From NCBI GenBank assembly GCA_949316235.1, contig OX438751.1, forward strand, positions 7,836,413 to 7,900,412: a DNA stretch of 64,000 nucleotides, read 5' to 3'. Position 1 is the stretch's first letter. Every line of letters begins with the position of its first letter. This document shows positions 21,947-32,590 of this stretch, piece by piece. Position numbers and translations under genes: made by a program. Origin of the DNA: Oegoconia quadripuncta (taxonomy: Eukaryota > Arthropoda > Insecta > Lepidoptera > Autostichidae). The notes below the pieces were generated by a model. That model was not told the DNA's origin. It ran no database searches and saw only the letters and a list, made by a program, of their open reading frames with translations.

Positions 21947-23097
21947 ACTTTATTCCCGAGTGTAGTTTCAGTCTAATCTTCTGAAAGTATAACACAATAA
22001 ACTATATTTTTCCTAACATTCATAAAAAATATATCTATTTAGCAATGCACAGGCAAATTTATTCACGGCTTACTATATGTTTGGAAGGTCTACACAATTT
22101 CTTCAATTTAAGAGCTATGCTCTTGGTAGTAATGACCACGTCTCTCTGCTTTTAACCCTCGATTTAAGCTCTTGATTGATTGGTATGACACGACATTCAC
22201 TTTTATTCAATCTTTCCTTCTGTTCTTCAAAAAAATGTCGTATCGTATCAACAGATTAAATAGTATACATATGAAAATATTCCACGTGTTTCTTCGCTGC
22301 TCGTGTTTTGTTGAACTATTTCGTTTGCGCCATTTGCATCTGTGTCAACAAGATTATAATTGTTTCTAGATTAATTTAATTTGCCAAAACTAACATAGGC
22401 CGCCATTTTGAGGTCTACGTCACTAGTGCACGTGCACATCGGTGTAGACTTTCAGTCGGTAACCAGACTCCGCCTTTCGGTTCCGTTCGCACGACAAAAA
22501 ATACCGGTAACCGAATATCGGTAGGGGGAGTGCCCAATTGTCGAATGGGGAAACCTATATCATATTTTATAAGTATGTATTAACAGTAAAGCAAATTTGG
22601 CTAAATATGTATGTAATGGTATATAATTAGCGTGAGGCTTCTAGATCACATGTCTTATTGGGAAGGGAATGGAGTGATTTATTGCCCAGAATACTGGATA
22701 AAGGATTTTGAAAGCTTGATCACACCAGTGTAACATACATTATCCTAGTACATAAACCCTCTGCAAGTTATTGGTTAAAGTAATATAAATGCACTTCTAA
22801 ATATGTACTATTGTATTAGAACCTGAAGTATGCAAGAGCACTCCCGCGCTCGACCTTAAAGCTGAAAACGCCATTAGTCGATCAACAGCTGCTCTTAATC
22901 AAAAAAATAGAAAACACTCGAAATCTGGTAATGCTGACTTCACAAACAATACAAATATTAGTGAAGCGATATCGAAAACTTCATTGAAAATCTTTAAAAT
23001 AGTCAGTCAGTCAATCTTTATATTATACAGTTGGAATGATTGGGGCATAGACAACAGAACGAACATAATAAAGTTGCAGTCTGGCAAAGTAACATCA
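21947..23097. other. No gene recognised
   Basis: AT-rich except for the element-rich patch at 22380-22560, listed separately. Confidence 0.4.
22380..22560. promoter_or_regulatory. Candidate regulatory patch
   Basis: A GC-richer 180 bp holding GCCGCCATTTTG (like a YY1/Pho site), TACGTCAC (CRE-like), the 12-base palindrome GTGCACGTGCAC with a CACGTG core, and repeated CGGTAACC words (22457, 22505). No TATA box or initiator can be fixed. Site clustering could be chance. Confidence 0.25.
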
Positions 23098-23261
23098 AAC
23101 TAATATTACAAATGTATGTTTGTTACCTCTTCACCGCTAACGGCAAGACGGATTTGGTTATTTATTATACAGATTAGGACCACGACATATACGCAAAATT
23201 TTTTGCTGAGCCCATTTCGATTACATGATTCATGCGAACGAAGTCGCGGCCATCAACTAGT
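23098..23261 (+). mobile_element. Helitron-like repeat (HEL), truncated inside
   Basis: Starts ACTAATATTACAAATG, has GTTTGTTACCTCTTCACC, and ends GAAGTCGCGGCCATCAACTAGT. The CTAGT end is preserved. Confidence 0.6.
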
Positions 23262-23952
23262 CTTAAATATATACTTGTTTAAAAGACCATTAAACAGGAT
23301 TCTTGAAATGAGATTTTGAAGTTGTTCTTCAATTGAACTTTACTTAAGCTGCTGTCTAATTGGACAGGCTTTGTGTTGGACAAATGGGGCCTTCAGATCG
23401 ATCATAGTGACATATTAATAACAATTTTATTAACAATGTTTCTAAACAATCCATGGAAATGGTAATAACAATCAATATTATAACAAAACATATTCACATA
23501 GTCTTTCTGCTTTTTTCTTTACTTGTTATCAGCCAGTAGGTTGGTACTTCATCCAGTTATATATAAATGTAATCCATCCAGTTATAATGTAAGTTTGTGG
23601 TCAGAAACTGACTCTGAAAAGAGTAGTTTTCCCTGTTTTGTAAACGCTTTAAAAAGCAGGATGCGGTTGAGGAATCTGAAGGAGGATCCAGCAGGTTGAT
23701 AAGAGTTAGATCGTTTGATCTTCTTCTTAGTTGTGTAGGACTGGTGAATTCATTTCCCCACCCGAGGTGGACAACAATATTTAATAGTAAAACATTCACA
23801 CTAGAAAAACAGACTAATTCAATCGGAAATTGACTTAGTGTTAGTGAGCACGATAATAACTATTCTTGAATTATTTATTTATTGAATTGATTATTAATAG
23901 ATTTCTTGAATTATATTGAAGTCGATGTGAGTTTTTTTTTTTTTTTTTTATT
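23262..23952. other. No recognisable gene
   Basis: AT-rich, ending in a T-run at about 23931-23950 that is probably the A-tail of the minus-strand LINE-J copy next to it. Confidence 0.45.
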
Positions 23953-24195
23953 AAAAACTGGTTTCGCGTTTGACTACAATCTCACCTGATGGAAAGTGAC
24001 GATGAAGCCGAAGATGTATCACGCGCACCCAGTAAATGCCTATTCACTCTAGACTTGAAGATCCCAAGGTTGTAAGTGTCGGGAAAAACCGAAGTTTTAT
24101 CGTAATTGCGCTGAATTGAGTTATTTTTAATATGTAATAATATTAATAGCATGTTATCTATTTTTCTCTCCATTTTTTTTCCATTAGTCATAACA
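23953..24195 (-). mobile_element. LINE-J 3' fragment, minus strand
   Basis: The minus frame ends SVFPDTYNLGIFKSRVNRHL and continues LGARDTSS, the same C-terminus as at 4870. A T-run on the plus strand marks its poly-A tail. The upstream part diverges and is not LINE-like. Confidence 0.75.
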
Positions 24196-24221
24196 TTGCT
24201 GATAATAATATAGACAATTTT

Positions 24222-24720
24222 AACCTCCGACGAAAAACGATGGGTGTTATGTATTTGACGATGTAGTATGTGTATGTGTGTGTCTGGTCAAAGACTGGTC
24301 TTTGTCCAGACGTATCTCAGTAATGTACGTTAGTACTATTGTTATGTATTGTGGTAATGCGTGGTCCGATTTCAGTGCGGTTTATTATATGAAAGACTAA
24401 ACGAAGAGACAGGGGGTCCACTCTATAACGAAAATAGCTTCGCACGGCCATAAATTCGGACTTTTTCTTCTCGTTAAAAATTCTTTATTTGCATAACCAC
24501 AGACGTTCCTTGCGTCCCGTACTAATTTGTGATTTCCAACTATATACATCAAAAGTAAAATAATGTCGATTGGTTTATAATTGACACAGCAAACTGCAAA
24601 AGAAAAAGTCCGAAGTTACGGCCGTCCGAAGCTATTTTCGTTAGACAGTTGATCCCAGGTTCTTAGTCATGTTTGATGAAAATTGGTTAAAGCGTTTCTT
24701 TTTTTTTTGTAGACTGGAAC
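24222..24720 (+). repeat. Interspersed repeat R7, copy 2, split by a MITE
   Basis: R7 order (AACCTCCGACGAAAAACGAT, GTGTGTGTCTGG, CCGATTTCAGTGCGG) continues after the 243-bp insert with GTTCTTAGTCATGTTTGATG. The two flanks join smoothly against 13195-13420. Confidence 0.6.
24414..24656. mobile_element. Foldback MITE, 243 bp, AGG duplication
   Basis: Terminal inverted repeats of about 60 bases start GGGTCCACTCTATAACG and, from the other side, GGGATCAACTGTCTAACG. Both continue AAAATAGCTTCG and ACTTCGGACTTTTTCTT-like words. AGG flanks both ends (24411-24413, 24657-24659). No coding capacity. A 3-bp duplication is seen in CACTA and Harbinger types, but the termini do not settle it. Confidence 0.75.
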
Positions 24721-24916
24721 TCGCTGACAGTCATGTGACTTTTCAGCTTAACCGGGCGGTGGGGCGAGCGCGAAAGGGTATCGGAGATATCTAGCTTTTA
24801 ACACAGTATTTTGGTGTATTTCGGAACTCGGAGATTCGTTCTTAGACGTAGGTATTTGATGGAAATCTGTTGCTGAAGATATTTAGCTTTTATACTATAC
24901 TTTTAATCTAGTCTAC

Positions 24917-25280
24917 CTGGCCGATATAATTGTTGCCTGGTTCGATACCTAAATGTTGTCGGAGATTTTCTAATGTTACACACATAACTTTGAAGTAACA
25001 AGTTTGGCTTCCATCAAAGTAACTGATTATGAACTCTGATCCGATTAATTCAATAAATTACGATGCCTATTATACGACTGGCCGATAAAATCATTTGTTC
25101 GATACCTATGTTGCTGGGCGTTTTATACATTTTCGTTTAATAATTATTAATAATTATACAATCGTAACCTTGGACCTTACAAGTTCAACTAGCTACAAGC
25201 TACTATAGGTTCAAAGTAACTGATTATGAACTCTGATCCGATTAATTCAACAAATTACGGAGACTATTATACGAGCAATA
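24917..25280. repeat. Diverged tandem duplication with identical core
   Basis: Two units begin CTGGCCGATA at 24917 and 25078, share TTCGATACCTA, and carry the same 40 bases at 25014-25053 and 25211-25250 (TCAAAGTAACTGATTATGAA, then CTCTGATCCGATTAATTCAA). The rest of each unit has diverged and the second holds about 36 extra bases. Confidence 0.75.
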
Positions 25281-26109
25281 TTTACCACACATAATTACAT
25301 TAATCTACCACACAAAAGTACACACGCCTGACAAAAAGTTCGCGACTATTGACATTACAACAATATCACGCTTTTAGAACCTATCCTGCCCAACGTGACC
25401 TCCTCTCCCTCTGTTGCTCCCAACAATAGCCGGCGACAGAGGGGTAATTGTACTGAATATCATAGGTCTTTATAAAACGGCTGTATCATAAAGAGCTATC
25501 GCGTGAATTGTACACTTGTAAATTGGCTTTGTTAAGCGGCGCCTGGTATTGTGCACAGACAATACAACTTGTAAGAAATGTTTTTTAGGAAATCTCCATT
25601 CATGAAACTGTTAGATGCGTTGGTTTTGTGGCAAAAGCTATGATAATGTAACCTGTTGCGATGCTGAGCGATTCAATGAAAGTGAATTGAATTTATTGAA
25701 TACGACGGCGGCCGTACAATTTGAGGTGGTTTATATCAAAATATTCGTCTTCCGTCTTTGTGTTCGGCTGTTCGCAGCAACAAAGTGATTCTATCTTTAT
25801 TCACTTTTATTGGATTGATTGGTGTTAAAAGCAATAGAGTGAATGAATTGTAACAAATTTGTGAAAGGATAACCATTCTAAGGTCAATAACTTGGTATTT
25901 GTTAGGAATTCATAGCATTTTTGTTATGTTTGAATTCGCCTAGTAAAACAATGGGTTTCACATACGTATATACCAATAAAAATAAGGTACCTACATAATA
26001 CATACGTACCTATATATACATATTTATCAAATATTCTAACTGGTCTATAATCTATTATGTTAGTATCCATGACCTAAAATGTGCATTGAAACAAACATAA
26101 ATATGTCTA
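25281..26109. other. No recognisable gene
   Basis: AT-rich with small GC-richer patches near 25420 and 25700. No exon or repeat recognised. Confidence 0.4.
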
Positions 26110-26220
26110 GAGGTTTCTTATCTTAATATCTTTATTGTACACAAAATTGTTACAGAAATATGCATTGTATAAAGGCGAGCTTAACTCCGATAGAGTTTTC
26201 TACCAGCGAACCTTAGAGAT
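26110..26220 (-). mobile_element. LINE 3'-end fragment (TTTATTGTACA type)
   Basis: TCTTTATTGTACACAAAATT, then GCATTGTATAAAGGCGAGC and TTCTACCAGCGAACC. This is the complement of a non-LTR 3' end pattern common in moths. Related ends lie at 48905 and 51983. Confidence 0.5.
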
Positions 26221-26454
26221 ACATAGTATTTATTAGATTGGGCAGAAAATAGTGTACACAACAATTGTTTCTGTTTCTTTATAATAGATAATCTATAAAT
26301 AAACTTTCCTTTTATTAATATAATATGACCATCATCCAACTCTACCTCAGTACTTACGGAGTTATTTCAAAATTCAACCACTACGCACAATGTAAACGTT
26401 GCAGACATATAGATAATGTACCAAGAGTCCACACAAAACCCAGTATATAATGTT

Positions 26455-26615
26455 TGCGCATGTGTGCGTGTCCACGCATGCGCACCGCGCCGCGGTAAGG
26501 AAGCTGCGCGTGAGATTTGCCCGCGCGCAGCTGCGGCGGCCAGGTGCGCGCTCCCCTGCCGCGGAGCACCCCGCTAGCCCCACCCCCCGCCCCGATGTAC
26601 ACTCGTGCACACCTC
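26455..26615. promoter_or_regulatory. CpG-rich island, possible promoter or first exon
   Basis: Very GC- and CpG-rich against AT-rich flanks. Contains CACGCATGCGCACCGCGCC (NRF1-like), a 9-bp hairpin AGCTGCGCG with CGCGCAGCT (26500-26530), and a donor-like CGCG/GTAAGG near 26494 on the plus strand. Two overlapping minus frames (78 and 85 codons) cross it, as expected by chance in GC-rich DNA. No TATA box. Confidence 0.3.
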
Positions 26616-27728
26616 TTGCACTGATTTAATATTTTCACTGAGAAAATTAACTAATCCTCTTAATTATGAAAATAATGCTTGCATAAAAAAAAAGATAGGT
26701 ATATCTCTACACGAATGAATGGCAAAAGGCGACAAAGGGATTCATTGCAAATCTTTTAATGATGCAGGATTAAAGCGCTTCTTCGGAGTTCCTTATTTTG
26801 ATCTGCGGATTAGTAAATTAAGAAAAAATAATTATTAGCATTAAGTAGGCAAATAGTTTCTATTCTTGAGTATTGGAGTTTGATGATTACGTTTTCTTTA
26901 AACAGTCTTCCATTTTAATTATCTATCGAATAGGTACTCCTCCTCCTTACAGCACAGTGGCAGTTATGTCATTTCCCATAATATTTCTTACATTACAATT
27001 AATTACAAAGTCGTTTGCTGCACTGTGCTGCTACGGCTTTAATCTATTTTCCAGTCCATCTCAGATTTATTCTAGCCACAGTTCTAGTTTTCACCAAATC
27101 AATTTATATTCATATAATATTTCTATTATTTTCTACATGCATATTTTTCTTTGTTCGTTACTTCTTTTCAGCTGTTACTTTTGTTAACGACTGTACTGTA
27201 CTACCCCATCAAAATCTGTGAATGCTTGCGCAAACCCGCTTCCATGACATAAACAGTCCATCAAGTATCGTATTCATTGCACTACGAGCTCACTACATGG
27301 ATCCTAATACTTTATGAGAAAGGCCCTTATGGGGGTCTCTCCCCGCGAGTAATTATCCTGCATGTTTTTATATCCGATTTTTAGTGCATTATTATTTACG
27401 ATTTTGGACAGCACTGTGCTGGAATTATTTCTGTAGCTATATTCGTGAATTAATTTGTATTTATAATGAAATCCATTGCGGAGGTCTGTGTCCAACTATG
27501 GACTATTTGCTATGATGAATCCGATACTTATTGATTCTATTTTAAATAATTTAGAATCTCTTAACCGATATTGTTCAGCCTACGCTGAACCTCTGAATCT
27601 TCACAGATTGGGGAAATATTCCCATAAATGGCTGTGCAAACACGCCTAGAGGAAATAGAGGCTTACAATTCATCAGTGGTGATTTTTATAGCTTGCTAAT
27701 TGATACCTTTTTGCAACTATATCAAAAT
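26616..27728. other. No recognisable gene
   Basis: AT-rich. The 104-codon plus frame starting at 26873 is strongly hydrophobic and T-rich, with no domain I know; probably chance. Confidence 0.4.
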
Positions 27729-27883
27729 TAACCGCCTCCGTGGCTCAATGTAAACAACATTGGCTTTACGATTTGGAGGTTGGGGAGGTTTCCGGGTCAG
27801 TACGCTTCCACCTTCGACCTCATCTTCACTTAACATCAGGTGTGATTGAGGCCAAGTACGAACCCGTTGCGCATAAAAAAAAA
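27729..27883 (+). mobile_element. SINE-A with internal deletion
   Basis: The head (ACCGCCTCCGTGGCTCAATG) runs to GATTTGGAGGTTGGGG, then jumps to the 3' part (AGGTTTCCGGGTCAGTACG). The B-box and central body are gone. The joint lies in short shared GGGG sequence. Confidence 0.75.
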
Positions 27884-28109
27884 TGAAATATCAGTGCTCT
27901 GTCTCTCCATTTCTCCCGATAAAACCAGCACATTATTCCGATATGCTCGCTGTATGTAGCATTTGACCACAATAGGAATTTTTTGTAATAGTTGGTTTGT
28001 TTGTGTAAAGTAGTTTTGGGTTAGCCACCTGATAGATAATCAGAAGGTAAGACAGACAAACAGATAAAATTGAATATAATAATTCCATAGTTAATAAAAT
28101 TAAATGTTG

Positions 28110-28285
28110 TGATTTGGCACAGAAGAGGAATAGAACCAACCTATTTCTTCCCGGGGTAGGGGTCGTAAGGGACTTTTCGCCAAAAAAATCTATAGATTTG
28201 CACGTTTTAATGGTGATGGGCTCGCCCTCTGTCACATGTGCATTTCTATATATTTCGTAAGGTGAACCGTGGATGTTGTTTCAAG
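28110..28285 (+). repeat. Repeat R6, copy 2, left part
   Basis: Matches 6195-6393 (GAATAGAACCAACC, CTATAGATTTGCACG, GGATGTTGTTTCAA). It stops where the LINE begins and resumes at 29191. Confidence 0.65.
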
Positions 28286-28432
28286 CATTATTTTATTTTT
28301 ATTTTATTTTATTTCTTGGTACACAAAACAGATTACAATCGTACATGAGAAGAACTTAAAGTTAACTTAGATTCGAACTAGATTGGAATCCCAAGCATGT
28401 ATACACAACATGGTTAAACAAGAACAAGCTTA

Positions 28433-28471
<39 letters not shown>

Positions 28472-29190
28472 AATACCGACAGAATAAAACACTTTAGGTT
28501 TGACGGATCTTGTAGCTAAACATCAAAGTAAAATTGGGTTAGAGCTCAATTGAGGACATCTTTTACTAGCCTTTTAAATGGTATTGTTCTAAAGTCGAAT
28601 ATGTCTATAGGGGAATCACCAGTTGAGGACAACTCATTATAAAATCTGCACATCTTAACCATGGGATTATAATAGGATGTGTTGTTTTTATAGGCATTTA
28701 ATAAAAATGTTTTGGGGTTACGAAATCTATGGTTAATGTTGAGGTTAAGCAAAGAGAGTAGTGAAGAAGAATCCAAATACGAATGTAGAATTTTGTGCAA
28801 ATAAATTAAATCTTGCTGTTTGCGTCTAATGTAGAGTGGTGTAGTTTTAAAAATTTTCAATCGATCCTCATATGACGTCAAACTACGCCCAAATCCAAAT
28901 CTGTAGCCCATGATGCGCAAACATCTTTTTTGGACTCTTTCTAGGCCGTTGGAGTGGATTTTATACCATGGAGACCAGATAACAGAACCATATTCTAATA
29001 TGCTCCTAGCGAGGCTATTGAATAGGCACAAGAATGACTGTGGTTTCTTGAAATTTTTAGTCGTTCTTGTTATAAATTCAAGCAGGCGGAAGGATCTCTT
29101 GGTTATAGAATCATAATGATCGCGAAAAGACAGCTTGTCGTCAAAGAGAATACCAAGATCTTTATACTTATTATACTTTTCATGTATCCA
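28286..29190 (-). mobile_element. 5'-truncated LINE (CR1/Jockey-group), nested in R6
   Basis: The minus strand has an open frame to a stop at 28546. A 161-codon stretch starts at 29031 and the frame continues upstream to about 29180 (KDLGILFDDKLSFRDHYDSI). It shows the end of a reverse transcriptase: LARSILEYGSVIWSPWY, ERVQKRCLRIMG, then a C-terminal domain. Endonuclease and most of the polymerase are missing. The 3'-untranslated part holds a (TA)n run and ends in AAATAAAATAAAA-type repeats (28286-28316). The frame has no stop, so it is fairly young. It is inserted in repeat R6. Confidence 0.85.
28437..28469. repeat. (AT)n microsatellite in LINE 3' region
   Basis: About sixteen AT units, inside the 3'-untranslated part of the LINE. 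Confidence 0.9.
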
Positions 29191-29250
29191 ACACCCTAAT
29201 AATAATGTTTATATCTCTGACTGCTCTATTTGGGATAAAGATCGTGACGT
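29191..29250 (+). repeat. Repeat R6, copy 2, right part
   Basis: AACACCCTAATAATAATG, ATATCTCTGACTGCTC and TTTGGGATAAAGATCGTGAC continue R6 in the same order as 6407-6470. Confidence 0.6.
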
Positions 29251-29288
29251 ATGTAAATATAGAAATATAACTAACATTTAGCAAATCT

Positions 29289-29435
29289 CACTATTATTAT
29301 TTAATGAGAAAGTTTGAATGCGACATCGGATTTGGTACTGAGATGTACTATGTCCCCTGGATTAGGGTATTTTTTAATCTTGCACGACGATAAACGGATT
29401 TCACATGGGCGGAGTCGCGGGCGGTAGTCTATAGT
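29289..29435 (+). mobile_element. Helitron-like repeat (HEL), degraded
   Basis: Starts CTATTATTATTTAATGAGAA with AGTTTGAATG and ends GGAGTCGCGGGCGGTAGTCT. Confidence 0.5.
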
Positions 29436-29800
29436 ATTAGACGGTGAATCGACAGCGAGGTCGGCACTAGCGTAGTGGAAAGGTGACAACTGCCACAAAG
29501 GCGGATCGTGACGCATGCGCGTGAGTCGCGAGAGCGACTTTCCAAATGGCAGAAATGATTTTTTCTAACGGTCACTTGTGAAGTTTTTAGTTTTGTATTT
29601 CGAGAGGACTACATGGATGTCGATGACCACTTGTATTTGCTAGTAATGTACTGGCTAGTTCTTTATTGATGTAAAAAATCACATAAGTACGTAAGAAAAC
29701 TGAAAAACTTGTTTCTTATTTCAAGGCTTGGAATAGCTTTATCGCGAATATGTTTAATTTGTTTATTCTGCGGAAACTATTTAGGGTATATTATACCTAT

Positions 29801-29876
29801 ATACCAAATTTCATCCCTTTTGCCGTGATTGAGCAACAAACAAACAAACATCAAAACTTTCGCTTATGATATATTT
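29801..29876 (-). mobile_element. Helitron-like repeat (HEL), 5' part
   Basis: ACCAAATTTCATCCCTTTTG, CCGTGATTGAGCAACAAAC and AACTTTCGCTTATGATAT. On the minus strand this is the start of HEL. The 48485 copy is similar. Confidence 0.55.
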
Positions 29877-29914
29877 TATTATTTATTATACAGAATGAAT
29901 TTGCATTCGTAAAA

Positions 29915-30300
29915 TTCCCATTATCTGGTGACGTCACTCTTACGAACAACTTACTTTCCCCAAGGAACCATAATCGAATTTGATCTAAAAGTTTTTGATT
30001 TGGGACCGATACAAAGTAAACCATTCTAAAACCACCTTTATTATGGAAGTCCAACAATTTTCGGCTGGTCACTCCACTCCTGATTACGAACAACTTTCCA
30101 CTAGGAACCATAGCCGAATTAAGCCGAAAATTGGTGGACTTCCATATTAGTGGTTTCAGAATGGTTTACTCAGTATGAGTAATCGAAAATTTTCGCTCGA
30201 ATTCGACTATGGTTTCTAGTGGAAAGTTGTTCGTAATCAGGAATAGAGTTTACCAGTAAACCACAATTACACGAATTAAATTTCACCCTTTTTCACCCAA
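29915..30300. repeat. Foldback repeat FB-1, copy B
   Basis: Left-half blocks return inverted in the right half: TATGGAAGTCCAACAATTTT (about 30041) against AAATTGGTGGACTTCCATA (30126), and GATTACGAACAACTTTCCAC (30080) against GTGGAAAGTTGTTCGTAATC (30219). The structure would fold on itself. No coding capacity and no target duplication found. The 86-codon minus frame here is a by-product. Confidence 0.65.
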
Positions 30301-30536
30301 TTTTCGAGTTTTGTTATTGACTTTACAGTATACTAGAATTCTTAAAAGATCCATTTTAGATGAATTGTAATTTTTGAATTGATTTTAATAATGAATTATG
30401 TTTTCTACTACGTGACTGGATCATAATAATATTGACTGTATCGAATTGTAATTAACATTGATTATATTATATTTGCACTTCTGCAATGTAAAGGATCTAA
30501 CAATTATTATACCGGTGAGTTTTTTACCATAAGGAG

Positions 30537-30610
30537 CATCATCATCATCACATAAGCCCGTAAACATCCATCCCACTGCAGAGATACAGGCCTTACCTCG
30601 TATAATGAGG
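30537..30610 (-). mobile_element. SINE-C 3' end, minus strand
   Basis: CATCATCATCATCACATAAG, then CCCGTAAACATCCATCCCAC and CTCGTATAATGAGGGAG, matching 34220-34285. A SINE-C head in the opposite orientation follows at once. Confidence 0.65.
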
Positions 30611-30621
30611 GAGTCGGTGTC

Positions 30622-30700
30622 GTGTAAGCGTCGGTGGCTCCTCGGTTAAGACGCGGTCTCCCAATTTGGGAGGTCCGGGTTCGATTCCGTAAGGAAAAAT
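30622..30700 (+). mobile_element. SINE-C tRNA-like head
   Basis: GTGGCTCCTCGGTTAAGACG (A-box side), then TCTCCCAATTTGGGAGGTCC and the B-box GGGTTCGATTCC. It is not a functional tRNA gene: no acceptor stem can be paired and the sequence recurs inverted at 34480-34505. Confidence 0.65.
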
Positions 30701-31469
30701 AGGGCATATTAGGTAAGTGAAATAGAAGTTATTGGCATAGGTAGTTTATTTTATTTTATTTTTTTCGAAACGATCATTGAATGAAGCGTGGTGTCATTTG
30801 ACAGTCGCGTTTATAGCCCATTCGCTTGTTTTCTCGGGGGTGTTCTAAATTTCCAATTTATCTTATAAAAAAATTAACATGGCACCGGCAAAATACAAAA
30901 ATTTTAGTTGTAGTTATTGTTATTTTCATAAATAAAATTGTTATTTCGAGGACTTTCGATCTACAATCACGTATTCAAATCCTATCTGGACCAATAAACC
31001 TTATATAATAAGTACCTACATTATGAAAGCATCTACCTACATGTATCTTACCTAACGTACTCGTTATGCTATATTTAAAATGCTGACTGTATTTATAAAT
31101 TCCTATTCGACATTAACGCCACATTATTTGTGTAATTATTGCAAAAGTCCGTCCCTGGTCACTAATTCCCTGAGCGATTAGGAGCGTGCGAGTGTCCACT
31201 CGGCTTGGTCACACATGATCGTCACTTTCGTGGGCATTACGGAAAATTTACACCATACGACTGCTTCCCGACTTTTATATTTTAGAACATTTTAGTTAGT
31301 GATAATTCAATAACTAATAAAAACTAAAAAACTTGAGAGCATATTTTGTATTTTGCGGGCGCCATGTTGGATTTTTTAGTATAAATTGTATTCTTCTAGG
31401 TATCAAGACGAATATAACAATATAAAAATCGATCAAGCCGTTAAAGCTACAGGAAATAATATGCATTTT
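30701..31469. other. No recognisable gene
   Basis: AT-rich. The 113-codon plus frame starting at 31386 runs into a LINE-J antisense copy and is not a gene. Confidence 0.45.
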
Positions 31470-31576
31470 TTAGTGATTAACTGGATACGCGTTTCTCCAC
31501 AACCTCGCCTGATGGAAAGTGACGATGTGGCCCAAGATAAAACATGCGATCTCAGTAAAAGCCTATTCACCAAACA
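31470..31576 (-). mobile_element. LINE-J 3' fragment, minus strand
   Basis: TGATTAACTGGATACGCGTT, CGCCTGATGGAAAGTGACGA and GTAAAAGCCTATTCACC are the complement of the LINE-J end. Confidence 0.65.
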
Positions 31577-31804
31577 TACATACACTGGAAAAACATTATA
31601 TTATTGGGTAAAAAAACAGTTGATATCGAGTAAGAAATCATCGATCAATTATACTATTACTTTGTTCCAAAAAATAAATACTATCAATTTATTTTCATAC
31701 CAAGCAATCGATATCGTTACAAGATGAGAACATATAAAATAATTCAAAATATAAAAATATGATCGTTACCTAAGAGGATAATAAACACAGTTTTCAGAGA
31801 GTCT

Positions 31805-31812
31805 ATAAAAAG
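31805..31812. repeat. Target site duplication ATAAAAAG, left
   Basis: Exact match to 33397-33404. Eight bases is the usual duplication of hAT-type transposons. Confidence 0.8.
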
Positions 31813-32311
31813 GGGTCGGGTGGCGATTCACACCACAAACGGTTCGCACCGCGGTGCGAATGGACCCATTCAATTTTTGAAGAGCCCCTTTCGCACCGGT
31901 GGTGTGAATCGCCACCTGCAAATTTTGAATGGGTCGATTCGCACCACAAGGTAAATGACCTTTGATTCGGAAGTTGATTCTGTTTCGGACTCATAATAAA
32001 ATATTTCACCTAGGTAAATAGAAAAGTAGTAAGTAAATGTATAAATCATTTTTTTAACATAATCGATTGCTTTACTTTTATTATTATAAAGAAGTAAATA
32101 TACTCAACGTTAAAAATATTTTTTTTACTAAAAAATAAGCTTCTATGTATACTGGCTAGACTAGAGAATTACTACAATATAACCACAAAATAAATACAAA
32201 GTATTATTTATGATTATTTTAAGATTATCTATTTAGCCTACAAAGATTTATCTATTTAGCCCACAAAGATTAGTTTAAGTTTCATCATCATCATCTGATT
32301 TAAGACCAATT

Positions 32312-32372
32312 TATTGGAAGGCCACTATCACCAGCTTTTTTTATAGATATAGATAGATATAGTGGCCTTCCA
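32312..32372. repeat. Inverted repeat in the foldback centre
   Basis: ATTGGAAGGCCACTAT and ATAGTGGCCTTCCAAT, separated by about 26 bases. Confidence 0.75.
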
Positions 32373-32373
32373 A

Positions 32374-32490
32374 TACAAAGTGTCCGGTCACGTGACACAA
32401 CTTAGTATGGGAAATCCAAAAATTTTTTTCACATTTCGACCTACGTTTGTATGGGAAAGTTGTTTGTTATCATATCACGGACACTATTAC
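32374..32490. mobile_element. Small MITE in the foldback centre
   Basis: Ends AGTGTCCGGTCACGTGACAC and, inverted, AGTGTCCGTGATATGATAAC, each followed inward by an AACTT word and a CCCATAC word. About 115 bases, non-coding. Confidence 0.5.
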
Positions 32491-32590
32491 CAGTTTCTTT
32501 TTCAAAGATTGATTACCAAATTAAGAAATACTAAATAGATAATCTTGGAACAATCATAAATAACATTAAAATAAATAAATAAATAAATAA

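Noticed and set aside
26873..27187. 104-codon frame as a membrane protein gene
   Set aside because: T-rich low-complexity hydrophobic frame with no codon bias, no splice or start context and no recognised family.
30622..30690. tRNA gene suggested by GGGTTCGATTCC
   Set aside because: Same reason: a SINE-C head recurring at 34480-34505, with no valid cloverleaf.
31386..31727. 113-codon plus frame as a gene
   Set aside because: Its middle is the antisense of a LINE-J end and its flanks are AT-rich low complexity.
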